DNA of 64,000 nucleotides, from positions 831,001 through 895,000 of the forward strand of contig NC_041782.1 in the NCBI RefSeq assembly GCF_900090045.1, written 5' to 3'. Numbering within the stretch: position 1 is the first letter of the stretch; each line of letters begins with the position of its first letter. A model generated the notes under the pieces. That model saw only the letters and a program-made list of their open reading frames with translations. It was not told where the DNA came from and made no database searches. Positions 54,501 through 64,000 of the stretch are shown here, one piece after another. The translations under genes and the position numbers were made by a program. This DNA comes from Plasmodium malariae (taxonomy: Eukaryota; Apicomplexa; Aconoidasida; Haemosporida; Plasmodiidae).

Positions 54501-56796
54501 GTGCATAATTTGAAGTAACCCAGGGCAGATCTAACAATGGTGCACCATGCTTATTTTTCCTATTCGTATCATTATTTAACCATTATTATATCATAGTTTG
54601 TCCTTTCCATTGTTATTTACAGGATAGCATTGAACAAATAAAAAAAGAAATGATGCTAGAAGTTGAATTTTTGAAGAACCAAAAAGAGCTAACAGATAAC
54701 AGATGCAATGTGGAAATTGAGAAAAATAATAACGAAAAGTCGGAGAACTTAAAATATTTAGATCGTTAGTGTTAAAAGGAAAGAAAAACATAAGAAAATA
54801 TAGCTAAAAAAAGCTGTATTAAAGCAAATTATAGTAAAGTAAAAGCTATATGTTTATTAATGTATCAAAATTTGCATCACCAAAAAATTGATACTTGCAC
54901 ATATTAAAATTTTTACTACATTTATTTATAGAAATATATTTTTATCAGTGTATAGATGGTCAGTGTATATTTCTAGACCCGTTTATTTTGAAGTAAATTT
55001 TGAAGAAATGGTGTAACAATTTGTATACCGTAATATATGATTTTATATTCGCGTAAGTATGCAAATATGTACATTTTAATATCACTATTCAGATTGATTA
55101 TGTTGCACATCTCCCATTTTTCTTTTACAAGATTGCTCTTTTTTGAATGTGATAATGACATGAACAGAATGCCAAAATTCTTGTGCAACAGACAAATTAC
55201 GTACATTGAGTCCTTTGAGCTAGATGAAAAAATCCGAAGGAGGTATCACTTAATTATGCACATACGTGTATATGTATACGTACATACATATATATATGTA
55301 TATATGTATATATATGTATATATGTATATATAATATATATGTACTTTTCAGTTTCCGTTCATTTCCTTCTATTAACAATCTTTTTTTTTTTTTTTTTTTT
55401 TTTTTGTAATAACAGGAATACCATTTTATCGCACTTACCGTTGGGTGTTAACGTTTTGTTTGTGTCGTTAAATATAGGTTATACTATTTAGGAGGTTTCT
55501 TTTTTTTTATTTTGCTACCATATGAATGAACATGTGAATATATGTTCATATGTGTAAAGATATATTTATATGTTTGTAGGCAATTTATATGTTTATATAT
55601 GTAAGTGTTTAAACGCGTATTATGTATTTGATGTTATTTCTTTTTCTATTTCCTTAGATGATATCCTGTCCAAAAGAACCAAAACGTATTTTTCAGTAAC
55701 TTAAAAAATTATGATAAAGAATATAGTCATTTTTTTTTTTTTTTTTTTTTACATTTTTTTGTTATTATAATATTTTTTTTTTTTTTTTCTATCCATTTGT
55801 CACTTTTGTGTCTACATAATTTAGAAAGAAATATCTGAAAGGAAAAAGAAACACCTTACCATTTTGAAAAAAAAAATTAAGGAGGAGAAATATTTCAAAC
55901 TATTAGCCGTAATTAATTAAAATAAAAGAAGAAAAAAGAAAACGAAAATTTTAACACATATATATAAATACGTGAATATGTTTTCAACAGGATGAAGAAA
56001 TTAACAGAAAAGAGAAACGTTACTGGAACCTGCCCAACAACACAATAAGCATACAAAATGATTCACTCAGCGCAAGTTCTAGTTCTCTGAGGTATGGAAG
56101 AATATGAAGAGACAATATCTGAGTATATGCATATATGTTTGTTCGTATATATATATATATATATACATGCATTAACAAACAAATATATATATATACCCAC
56201 ACGTACATTTATACACATATATGTGCTTGTGAATAGTAATGCGGGTATTACTATCAACAAGGTTAATTAAATCTGATATTGTTAATATTTAGTACAATTT
56301 GTTTTTTTCCCTTTTTTATGGAATTTTAATAAGATACTCAAATTATATGGAGGAAAAAAAATATATCCATGAAGAATTACCCACTGATGCAATGTTACAA
56401 TATGATCACTGTATAATGAGTAAAGGATTGGTTAATATGAACGCATTGGACGAGAAGCACAAAAGTGAAGATAAGGTTTATGTTCCAAATAATGCAATTA
56501 AGAAAAATATAAATAATACTTCTAAAAAAAAAAATGAAAATAAGAATAATGGAAAGCATAAGAATATTAAAACTGATTTTAATAGCTCTGAACCATTAAA
56601 CGTAAAGGACAAAAATAATCAATTGCCAAAAAGGAGTTTTCTTGAAATAGCTAAAAAAAAATGTGATATTAATAATATAAAATGTGAAATTCCCCAAGAG
56701 AAAGAACAAAAGTTATCCATTGGCTCTGGCTCACTTAGCATTAATTTGATAGACTTAATCAATAACAAAACATCAAAAAAAAAAAAAAGAAAATAA
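52436..56796 (+). CDS. RING-finger E3 ubiquitin ligase, RNF10-like
   Basis: Eleven exons: 52436-52517, 52716-52766, 53091-54364, 54623-54764, 54932-54992, 55093-55242, 55416-55477, 55658-55695, 55825-55908, 55991-56091 and 56334-56796. They sum to 2508 nt, or 835 residues, in phase. A C3HC4 RING lies at about residues 230-275 (LTCPICLENN, then CRHIFCFFCIL, then KKCPICFEII). The downstream region follows animal RNF10: YFYQCIDGQCIFLDPFILK (exon 5) equals the FYQAEDGQ..FLHP motif, and RRRNTILSHLPLGVNVLFV (exons 6-7) equals the R.RYLSHLPL motif. Exon 9 is a Lys/Glu helix (KEISERKKKHLTILKKK). The C-terminus ends in a basic run after SGSLSINLIDLIN. RNF10 ubiquitinates 40S proteins on stalled ribosomes; whether that holds here is inference. 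Exon 1 (MPNNNMLERIKRKKKKK) and exon 2 are supported only by splice and phase fit. A simpler start would be Met at 53108. Confidence 0.83.
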
Positions 56797-57908
56797 GGAA
56801 TTTTTTAAAGAATGTCAAGGTATTACTGTTGTTTCATCTGAAAATAATATCTCTATTTGTATTTTAATAATTTGCATTTTTAAATTAATTTTTTTTTTTT
56901 TTTTTTTTTTTCCGTAAACGAATAAGTCTATATTTGTACTTATGTACGTGTATGTAAATATATAATATTGTTACTTCTCAATTGGCTAACTCGCTTTGCT
57001 CACGCAAGTATTTATGTTTTTCCTTATGCCTGTCTTTTTATATTTTATAAATAAATATATTTTTACTGTCTTTTTCTTTTGTTTTAAAATTATTAGATCC
57101 TAACACAGGATACTCATCATGTTTAACCTCATACACCATTTTTCATACTATTATTTTTGACATGTATTTTGAATTACAAACAAGGTCTTAATTTTTCTTT
57201 GCCGCATAAATTTCTTTCTATTTTTCTGCTTCTCTCCTTTTATCATAATGTTATTTGTTTTTTCATACATCTGTTTTTCTTTATGAATGGAATATTTAAA
57301 AGTTATGAATTGCAATTTGTTTTTTTTTTTTTTTTTTTTTTTTTATTATCTGTCTTTTTTGTGTAATGTGTTTTAAAACATATATACACATATATACACA
57401 TATATACACTTATATATACATATATATACATATACACACATATATACACATATATATACATATATATACATATAAATACATATATATGTATGTGTGTGGG
57501 CGTGTTCGCACGCTATACAACATATGACTTTTTTGTAAACGGTAAAATTTTAATTACATCGAGAAAAATTTTTATTTTATGTGTAAAACATAATATGCAA
57601 CATATTTTAATAGTAAGAAAAAAAAAAAAAAAAAAATGCGGAATATTTATGTTTCCCGATAAAAGATACCCAATGCATACTTGAACATCATGTACGTTGC
57701 AGCATTAGCCAAATCCTTTTGTCATAGCTGATAAGGAAAACGAATAAATAAGAAGTGCGGTTAAGTGGTTAATAAATACAGAATTAGAGGAGAAAAAAAT
57801 GGAAGACGTTAACTGTTAAAAAATAGGACAAATGAGAATTAAAAAAAAAATAATAAAAAAAATACTTATACATATACATATACTTATACATATACATATA
57901 CATATACT

Positions 57909-57943
<35 letters not shown>

Positions 57944-57944
57944 T

Positions 57945-58002
<58 letters not shown>

Positions 58003-58058
58003 TATATACATATACATATACATATACATATACTTATACATATACTTATACATATACT

Positions 58059-58091
<33 letters not shown>

Positions 58092-58671
58092 GCTTATACA
58101 TATACATATACATATACTTATACATATACATATACATATATATATAACAGTATCGCTTATGTATAACTATATTTTCATAAATATTTTCTTCGTTCAATGC
58201 TAAAAGTATACAGGTCATACCTTTTCAACGGTTTATAAAAAAAAAAAAAAAGCGCAAATCCGGGGTATATAGAATAAGAATTCATTTTTATAGTTAGAGT
58301 ATATTTCTCCAAATTTCATAAAATTAAAAAAAGAGAAAAAAAAAAAAAAAAAGGTCATTATTTTTATTTAAAAAATTAAAAAAAACAGTAATTAGTTAAA
58401 TAATCAAAATCTAAATAACAGTATAAACAAAAATTGTTTATATTAATTTTCGAATAAACGTTAAACGGTGTTATATATTATGAAGCTAAAATATAATATT
58501 ACATAACTCATAAGTTTACGTGTGAATATATATACGTATACACAGTACACATTTAATTCTTTAAATCACAACAAAATTCAAGAATGCATGTTCGTAGTAA
58601 ATGGGAACGAATACGTGTATATTATATATTTGTTCACGTATAATGGTATGCATGGTAAAAATAGTACACAG
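56797..58671. other. Intergenic between convergent genes
   Basis: Downstream of the RNF10-like gene (+) and of the basic mitochondrial-type gene (-). It contains T runs (56888-56912, 57318-57345), ACATAT repeats (57380-57490) and the TATACA repeat (listed separately). No convincing gene is seen. A 64-residue frame at 57490-57684 lacks conserved features. Confidence 0.55.
57868..58145. repeat. (TATACA)n hexanucleotide repeat
   Basis: About 46 units of catata/tatacа type with regularly spaced cttata variants. It reads as His-Ile or Tyr-Met runs in all frames on both strands, so the long frames there are artefacts. Confidence 0.88.
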
Positions 58672-59835
58672 TTAGTCCGACTTGCCAATATTTTCTAAAT
58701 GTTTTTTCTCTAAAAAGGCCTGCTTTGAGGCTTCCAATTTATCCTTCAGCTGAATATAAAACATAATGTTATTATTTTCCAGCCCTTTTGCAAATGATTT
58801 TTCTTCAATTTTTTTTCCAAGTATTGCTATTTTATCATCAAGAAGCTTAATTTTTTCCTCATTCGTAAAAGAGGAATATAATATATGCGCCCTTTGTTTT
58901 TGTGTTATATTTTCACCATCTTCCTGAACATTTTCTTCAAACTGTTCTTCATCTTCTCCTAAGAATTCAAATGAATCTTCCACCAATTTTCTGTAAACTT
59001 TGTCTACTTTAAAAATTTTAGTATTATCACTTTTTTCGCCCCTTACTTCATACCCTAATTCCTTGTACAAATTACTTGTAGAAATATTACGATTAAATAA
59101 ATGATCATCAAGAGGGTTATTTTCCTCTATTTTTTTTTTAAAATCCTCTTCATTTGAGTATACACTTTTTTTCTGCAATTTAGCTAGCCAGTAAATATTT
59201 TTTTTTTTAATATCAGATTGTCTTTTAAATAGAATAGATTGTGTAACTTTTTTTTCCAGTGATAAACGATCTTTTAAAATAGCTCTTCTTTTTTTATCTT
59301 CTAATATTCTATTTCTAATATTTTCTCTTCTTTTTCTTTTATCTTCTTTTGTTTGTAACAATAATTTCAGCTGTTTATCTCTCTCTTCATTTGTAACTTC
59401 ACTTAATTTATGTAAATATTGTGCTCTGTATATTTTACGTAAATCTCTCATTTGTCTTTCCCACATGTATAATTCACATTGATAAGGAGTAATTCCATTA
59501 TACATCTTATTATACAGTTGTTGATATACACTTTCATTTGATAATAAAAATTCTAATCTTCTATCTAACACTTCTTTTGTTACCTTTGGGGCTTTTATTA
59601 CTTCTAAAATTTTCTCTTTATTTCCTGACTTGGCCCTTGGAATTATACGAGGCATACCAATATCACAAAATAATCTTTCTTTTTCTTTTAATCTTACTAG
59701 CCTTTTTACTGGGTTGCTGAATGGCCCGATTTTTCTCTGTGGTTTTTCTCGTAATTGCGCTCTTTTGAATTTTCCAAATACTCTCATAAATCTCGACGCG
59801 TACAAAACCCTTTGAAAGTTATTCATATAACTCAT
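58672..59835 (-). CDS. Basic, helical conserved protein, probably mitochondrial
   Basis: A single exon. The start MSYMNNFQRVLYASRFMRVF at 59835 gives 387 residues. The frame is open to a Met at 59889, but that part overlaps simple repeat. The first 35 residues are rich in Arg, Ser and aromatic residues without acidic ones, like a mitochondrial presequence. The conserved-looking core (about 30-160) contains NPVKRLVRLKEKERLF, GMPRIIPRAKSGNKEK and YQCELYMWERQMRDL. It is followed by a long Arg/Lys/Glu helix (KEDKRKRRENIRNRILEDKK) and an acidic C-terminal third (FEFLGEDEEQFEENVQEDGE region). Charge pattern and length suit a mitoribosomal or other mitochondrial RNA-associated protein. I do not recognise the family. 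The codon pattern and continuous frame make it a real gene. Confidence 0.75.
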   Translation of the reverse strand: MSYMNNFQRVLYASRFMRVFGKFKRAQLREKPQRKIGPFSNPVKRLVRLKEKERLFCDIGMPRIIPRAKSGNKEKILEVIKAPKVTKEVLDRRLEFLLSNESVYQQLYNKMYNGITPYQCELYMWERQMRDLRKIYRAQYLHKLSEVTNEERDKQLKLLLQTKEDKRKRRENIRNRILEDKKRRAILKDRLSLEKKVTQSILFKRQSDIKKKNIYWLAKLQKKSVYSNEEDFKKKIEENNPLDDHLFNRNISTSNLYKELGYEVRGEKSDNTKIFKVDKVYRKLVEDSFEFLGEDEEQFEENVQEDGENITQKQRAHILYSSFTNEEKIKLLDDKIAILGKKIEEKSFAKGLENNNIMFYIQLKDKLEASKQAFLEKKHLENIGKSD

Positions 59836-59884
59836 TGTGTTCTCAAGGGGCCTGCTTTGTACTGCACATGTATTTACATATATG

Positions 59885-60115
59885 TACACAATTATACATA
59901 TATCTACATATATATATTTATATAAACGTGTATCTACTTATATCTACTTATATCTACATATATATATTTATATAAACGTGTATCTACTTATATCTACTTA
60001 TATCTACTTATAACTACTTATATCTACTTATATCTACTTATATCTACATATACATACTTATATCTACATATACCTACTTATATCTACATATACCTACTCA
60101 TAAATATTTATATAC
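59885..60115. repeat. 10-12-bp repeat tatctacttatatctacata
   Basis: About twenty tatctactta/tatctacata units, with two copies of a longer block including tttatataaacgtg. The repeat starts some 50 bp upstream of the chosen start of the neighbouring minus-strand gene. Confidence 0.8.
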
Positions 60116-61021
60116 ACAGAGGTTATGTCATTTGCATGTATACTATATAAGAGTACATTATAGTATACTGAATTATACTGTACCATATGGTGCCATACCT
60201 TATTGTACTATACCATATTATAATATATTACACAATATTATAGGATACTACTTTGAATTATTTATTAAAGAGGAATTGCAATTTTTTGTTGATTAACCAG
60301 TTAACTCAGTCTCACATCAGTGAGTAATATAATTCACTGTACATAAGATATATTCATTTTTTTAAAAATTATAAAAATTGTATTTTCTACATTATCATAC
60401 CATTTTCTGTTATTGTCGGTATATAAGAGTTGTTTCACCATAAGAAGGATGAGCACTCACAATTTTCTTAACTTTTTCAGTTTAAAACTGTTTCCTAAAA
60501 TTGGATGAATTTATTTTTTATATATTTACATTTCGTGGTTAGTGCATTTGTTGTACTTGTATATTTATATGAAAAATATTTTAGCATTCTCAGCGGTGAA
60601 CGCGCGAATATACATACATATAAATGCATTAATAGGTATATATACACACATACATAGATATATATATACATACACGAATACATATATGTACATATAACAC
60701 TAAAGCTTGTTTTTATATATGTAAAATATACGAAAGCCAATACGTCCTTCTCTTAAATCATAATATATATAATAAGCTAACTGTAAATTAGAAATTTTTT
60801 TTTTTTTTTTTATACAGTGTATCATATATTCAGTTGCTTAACACTGTGAATAACTAATAAGTCCTTCTTCCGATTTTATCTTCACATATTATTCCTTCCT
60901 TACGTCATGTGGTATTGCGCCATCGTACTACTTCATTGTTAAGTCATTACATCGTTATACAAGTACACCTTTACAATATTCCATCTTTTTGCTTTATTTA
61001 TTTATTTTTTTTTTTTTTGAA

Positions 61022-61106
61022 GGGAAAATGGTATTGTAAATTTTGTTTCTCATACGTCAAAAAATACATGCACCAATGTACAGCATTAAAAAAACAAATG
61101 GAATAA
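61022..61106 (+). CDS. Doubtful terminal exon with Cys/His cluster
   Basis: After a polypyrimidine tract ending GAAG, the frame reads GKWYCKFCFSYVKKYMHQC followed by TALKKQME and a stop. Spacing is C-x2-C-x8-H-x-C, reminiscent of a small zinc-binding knuckle. No partner exon with a convincing start was found upstream, and an overlapping frame is open too. It could be the last exon of an undetected mini-gene or chance. Confidence 0.2.
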
Positions 61107-61240
61107 CAAGTTTCATATTACACACAAAAAATTATTGCAACAAAACAGCTGCACTTTTGCCTTTAAAAATATTTGCTCATTTATTTGTTTGTTTTTTCCT
61201 CGTTTATTCACATCTCCATTTCTTCGCTTCTTCATTTATT

Positions 61241-61273
<33 letters not shown>

Positions 61274-61884
61274 CTTAATTATAGTGCAATCTTACTTCGG
61301 AGGTATTTTCAAAATTTCCTTATGTTTTAAATGTTTAGGTTGTCTATTTATTAAGATATTTTAAGTATATTATAAAACAGGTAAAAATAATTTTATTTCA
61401 TTGTGCATCCTTAGTTTTTCTTTTTTCGTTTTCTCATTATTAAATAAAGACAAAGACATAGCTGAAGGACATTAAATACTTAAAACAAAAAAAAAAAAAA
61501 AAATTAAAAATAAAACTATAACTATAACTATAACTATAACAATAGCTATAACTAAAACTAAAACTAAAATTAAAATTATAAAGATGTAACTTTCTGTAAA
61601 GAACAAAACTATTCTTTGCATGCCGAAAAAACAAATTGAACTGTGCATCATATTAAGATAGTTCTACATAATTAATATACATATAACACATAACACGTAA
61701 CGCATAAACATAGTATAAAACGCAGGAAGAAGGAGGAATAAATACAGTATAATTATTTGTTTGAAGTAGTAAAACAGATTAACATATAATCTGCCCCCCT
61801 TGAAGCAGACAAAAAAAAAAAAAAAAAAAGGGAGAACAAATATATGCGCAGATAAAGACACACACATAAAATAAAAACATAATA

Positions 61885-62505
61885 ATGAAAAGGCTACTTG
61901 TACTTTTTGCTATTTGTATTTTCATAATGTGGACTAATAATGTTAAATCGTCCATATACACAAATTCTAAGAGAAAAAGACATTGGAATTTAATGAAAAG
62001 AAACAATTTAAACAATGACAACAGAAGTAATTACAGCTTTCTAATGTTACATAAAGAAAATGATGAAAAAACAAATAATGATAGTAATAATAACACAAAG
62101 AAAGAAAAGGAAGGAGACGATAATAATAACAGTAATAATAGTAATAATAGCAATAGTAATAATAATAGCGGTAGTAATAATGTTAGCGGACCCGATAAAA
62201 AAAATGCAGAAAGCAATTCTAACGAAAAAAAAAATGAGGAAAATAATGCAAATGAAAAAAAAAACGAGGAAAATAATGCAAATGAAAAGAAACAAGAAGA
62301 AGATAATTCAAATGAAAAAAAAAATGAAGAAAATAGTTCTAAACAAACAAATGAATCTTTACCACCAGAAAAAAAAATTAATAAAGATAATTTATTAGAA
62401 TATGGTACACATGACAAAGATGGAAATTTTATTCCTTCCTATAAAACGTTAACAGATGAAATCCTTTCCATAAATAATTCTTTGGTAATATCATTGAATT
62501 GATCA

Positions 62506-62546
<41 letters not shown>

Positions 62547-63018
62547 ACACAGCATTAATGCTACAGTAAATGTCTTTATTTATTGAGATAAAAAGTTACG
62601 TGGTACTAACTGCTCATTTTCGTATACATATGCACATAATTTGTTAAATGAAATATAATGTACATTTAATAAGTGCTTATTTAGAACAAAAACGAAGGAA
62701 AAAACATTCTAAGATGAAGACCAACACATACTATATATTTATATATATATATATATATATACATTTTTTAATTCCACTGCGCAGGAAAGAGCGTCAAATT
62801 ACCTGAAAATAGGATGCTCACATATTTTGAAGACGTTAGAATTTATACCAGAATCGAAGCTATCCACACAGTATATAAAAGTAGATACGAAAAATGTGTA
62901 CTTAAAAGATATTAGTACCGAATGTCAAAACATTTTTTTTTCAATAGAAAAATTAACTATGACCATAATTGTCCTTAATTCAAAGTTAAACAAGTTCATA
63001 TACGTTTCAGATAAGTGA
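61885..63018 (+). CDS. Secreted protein, rhoptry associated adhesin-like
   Basis: Exons 61885-62484 and 62785-63018 join in phase to 277 residues. The protein opens with a signal peptide (MKRLLVLFAICIFIMWTNNVKS). A basic stretch and a long hydrophilic Asn/Glu/Lys region with a tandem NEKKNEENNA unit (about 110-155) follow. A better conserved C-terminal part covers the end of exon 1 and exon 2 (KINKDNLLEYGTHDKDGNF, YLKIGCSHILKTLEFIP, LSTQYIKVDTKNVYLKD, FIYVSDK). There is no GPI signal or second membrane helix, so it is secreted. In P. falciparum I recall a rhoptry associated adhesin between the RNF10-like region and HGPRT; size, signal peptide and place fit. Identity rests mainly on this recalled synteny. 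A role at merozoite invasion would follow from that identity. Confidence 0.78.
62200..62340 (+). repeat. Coding 30-bp repeat (NEKKNEENNA) in the secreted protein
   Basis: About four to five units of aatgaaaaaaaaaatgagga plus aaataatgca encode Asn-Glu-Lys-Lys-Asn-Glu-Glu-Asn-Asn-Ala and near variants. Confidence 0.85.
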
Positions 63019-63772
63019 TTTCAAAAAAAAAAAAAAAAAAGGAATAAAAAGAGAAAAAATAAGAAAAAACTCGAAGTTTTATATACGTAAGTTAAATTTT
63101 GTATCTTAGGCTTTTCCCCTTCTAAATTTTCTTATCATACCTAAGTATACCCTTTTTCTATTAATTATATTTATTTCAAACAGCTTATTCGCTTTTTTGC
63201 ATGTATCACTACAAGTTTGCACAGATATAGGTATGCGTATATACACACATACATCTCTATATACAGCTTTTTAAAATGCTTCTTTTTCCCACATCCATAT
63301 GATTCAAATATGCATATGTTTTTGGTGCTAAGAGGTGGATATAACCACTTTTGATTTTTTTTTTTTTTATATTTTTTTGCTTTTGATTTTTTTATTTTTT
63401 TTTTTGTTTTTTTTATTTTTTCAAAAAGGTGTATTTAAATTTATTTTTATTATTATTCTTCACTAATTTTTTTTTTTTTTGTATCGATTTATGAAATTAT
63501 AACTGTTATAGATTTTATATGATTTGAATGAATATTTAGCATTTTCATTCATAATTTTTAAAAAATGCTCAAATATTTGAAGTTAAAATTTTTTCTTTTT
63601 TTTTCCCCTTTTTTTGTAATGTCACATTCCTTTAAAAGGTGTATATATGTATATGTACATACGTACATACATATATGCATATGTACATCCTTATACGCAT
63701 ATACTTACTTATTTGAAAATGTACACATTAAAAAATTTCTTATTCGTAAAAAAAAACAAAAGATGTTAAAAA
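63019..63772. other. Intergenic, T-rich
   Basis: Contains T runs (63354-63370, 63390-63420, 63469-63480) and CATACA simple DNA. A frame at 63565-63642 (MLKYLKLKFFLFFSPFF, MSHSFKR then GTGTAT) could be a short first exon but is unsupported. Confidence 0.45.
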
Positions 63773-64000
63773 ATGGCTAAAAAAAGAGCTAAAGAAAATG
63801 AAAAAACACTACAAAATTTTGCAACTTTCCTCAAATATAATAATATATATATATGTATATATGTACATGGCATGTTTATATATGTAAGGCACAGTATATA
63901 TTCTCAGTTGTATTCTTGTGCATTTTTATTTGCACGTATGTATGTGTAGTCTCATATTTACCTAAAAAAACTGGTGTACTCAAGTTAATGTGTACACATA
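63773..64000 (+). CDS. Possible 5' exon of a gene continuing past the right edge
   Basis: An ATG preceded by an A-rich leader (gttaaaaa) opens the frame MAKKRAKENEKTLQNFATFL, which has coding-like composition (Gln, Thr, Ala codons) unlike the flanking simple DNA. It then enters TATA-rich sequence, probably an intron starting near a GTATAT at about 63850; the frame itself stops near 63950. No family can be assigned from about 22 residues. Confidence 0.35.

Larger units (their letters stand above)
59836..61884. other. Intergenic between divergent genes, one possible orphan exon
   Basis: Contains the repeat above, TAC/ACC-type simple DNA (60150-60240), a T run (61241-61273) and an aactat hexamer repeat (61520-61560). 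One Cys/His-containing stretch at 61022-61106 is listed separately. Otherwise nothing is seen. Confidence 0.5.

Noticed and set aside
57784..58218. 144- and 123-residue Tyr-Met / His-Ile repeat frames
   Set aside because: Products of the (TATACA)n repeat in opposite strands; no start context, no conserved ends.
62031..62417. Leu/Ser-rich minus-strand frames opposite the secreted protein
   Set aside because: Antisense of the Asn/Glu/Lys repeat region.
1..64000. tRNA or rRNA genes, transposons, CRISPR arrays, centromere
   Set aside because: None seen by eye: no cloverleaf with GGTTCRANYCC-type box, no transposase or reverse transcriptase, no spaced direct repeats of CRISPR type, and no 2-kb block of more than 97% AT typical of a Plasmodium centromere.

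Overview
This window is nuclear DNA of a malaria parasite (Plasmodium). The base composition is extremely AT-rich, with poly(dA:dT) tracts and (TA)n microsatellites. Genes are split by short AT-rich introns with GT..AG ends, and Asn/Lys-rich low-complexity inserts sit inside otherwise conserved proteins. Several lineage-typical genes are present: an ISP-type IMC protein, a divergent heme oxygenase, a four-KH PREBP-like protein and a rhoptry-adhesin-like secreted protein. From memory, the gene order (eIF2-beta, MIR protein, ISP1, proteasome beta5, RAD23, PREBP, heme oxygenase, RNF10-like, rhoptry associated adhesin) matches a segment of P. falciparum chromosome 10. The sequence does not look like P. 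falciparum itself; a malariae- or ovale-type species would fit, but the species cannot be fixed by reading alone.

Layout. 0-10 kb: a MORN protein running off the left edge (-), a seven-exon ankyrin protein (+), eIF2-beta (-) and an eight-exon ER MIR-domain protein of the SDF2 type (+). 10-16.5 kb: mitochondrial ribosomal protein uL22 (-), a PIH1-domain protein (+) and ISP1 (-). 16.4-19.7 kb: a long repeat-rich stretch without a gene. 19.7-30.3 kb: a large unassigned helical protein (-), a small membrane ORF (+), a BET1-like SNARE (+), ARV1 (+) and proteasome beta5 (-). 32.7-39.4 kb: a four-span membrane protein (-), a heptatricopeptide-type mitochondrial RNA-binding candidate (-) and RAD23 (+). 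44-56.8 kb: a PREBP-like KH protein (+), heme oxygenase (-) and an RNF10-like RING ligase (+); the last two are divergent from a shared 0.7-kb promoter. 58.7-64 kb: a probable mitochondrial basic protein (-), a rhoptry-adhesin-like protein (+) and the possible start of a further gene (+).

The genes do not form a pathway. They are a normal eukaryotic mix: protein turnover (PSMB5, RAD23, RNF10), translation (eIF2-beta, uL22m), secretory pathway and lipids (SDF2-like, BET1-like, ARV1), apicoplast (HO), pellicle (ISP1) and invasion. I rebuilt exon structures by hand from GT/AG sites, reading phase and protein-family similarity, and checked that the summed exon lengths are divisible by three. The main oddities are a one-base frame excess in a 27-base poly(A) tract of eIF2-beta, a roughly 0.5-kb uninterrupted TATG microsatellite, several minisatellites in intergenic or intronic DNA, and a few small exon-like stretches that may be unannotated mini-genes. 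I saw no tRNA, rRNA, transposon or CRISPR. I found no feature I would call a new biological system.
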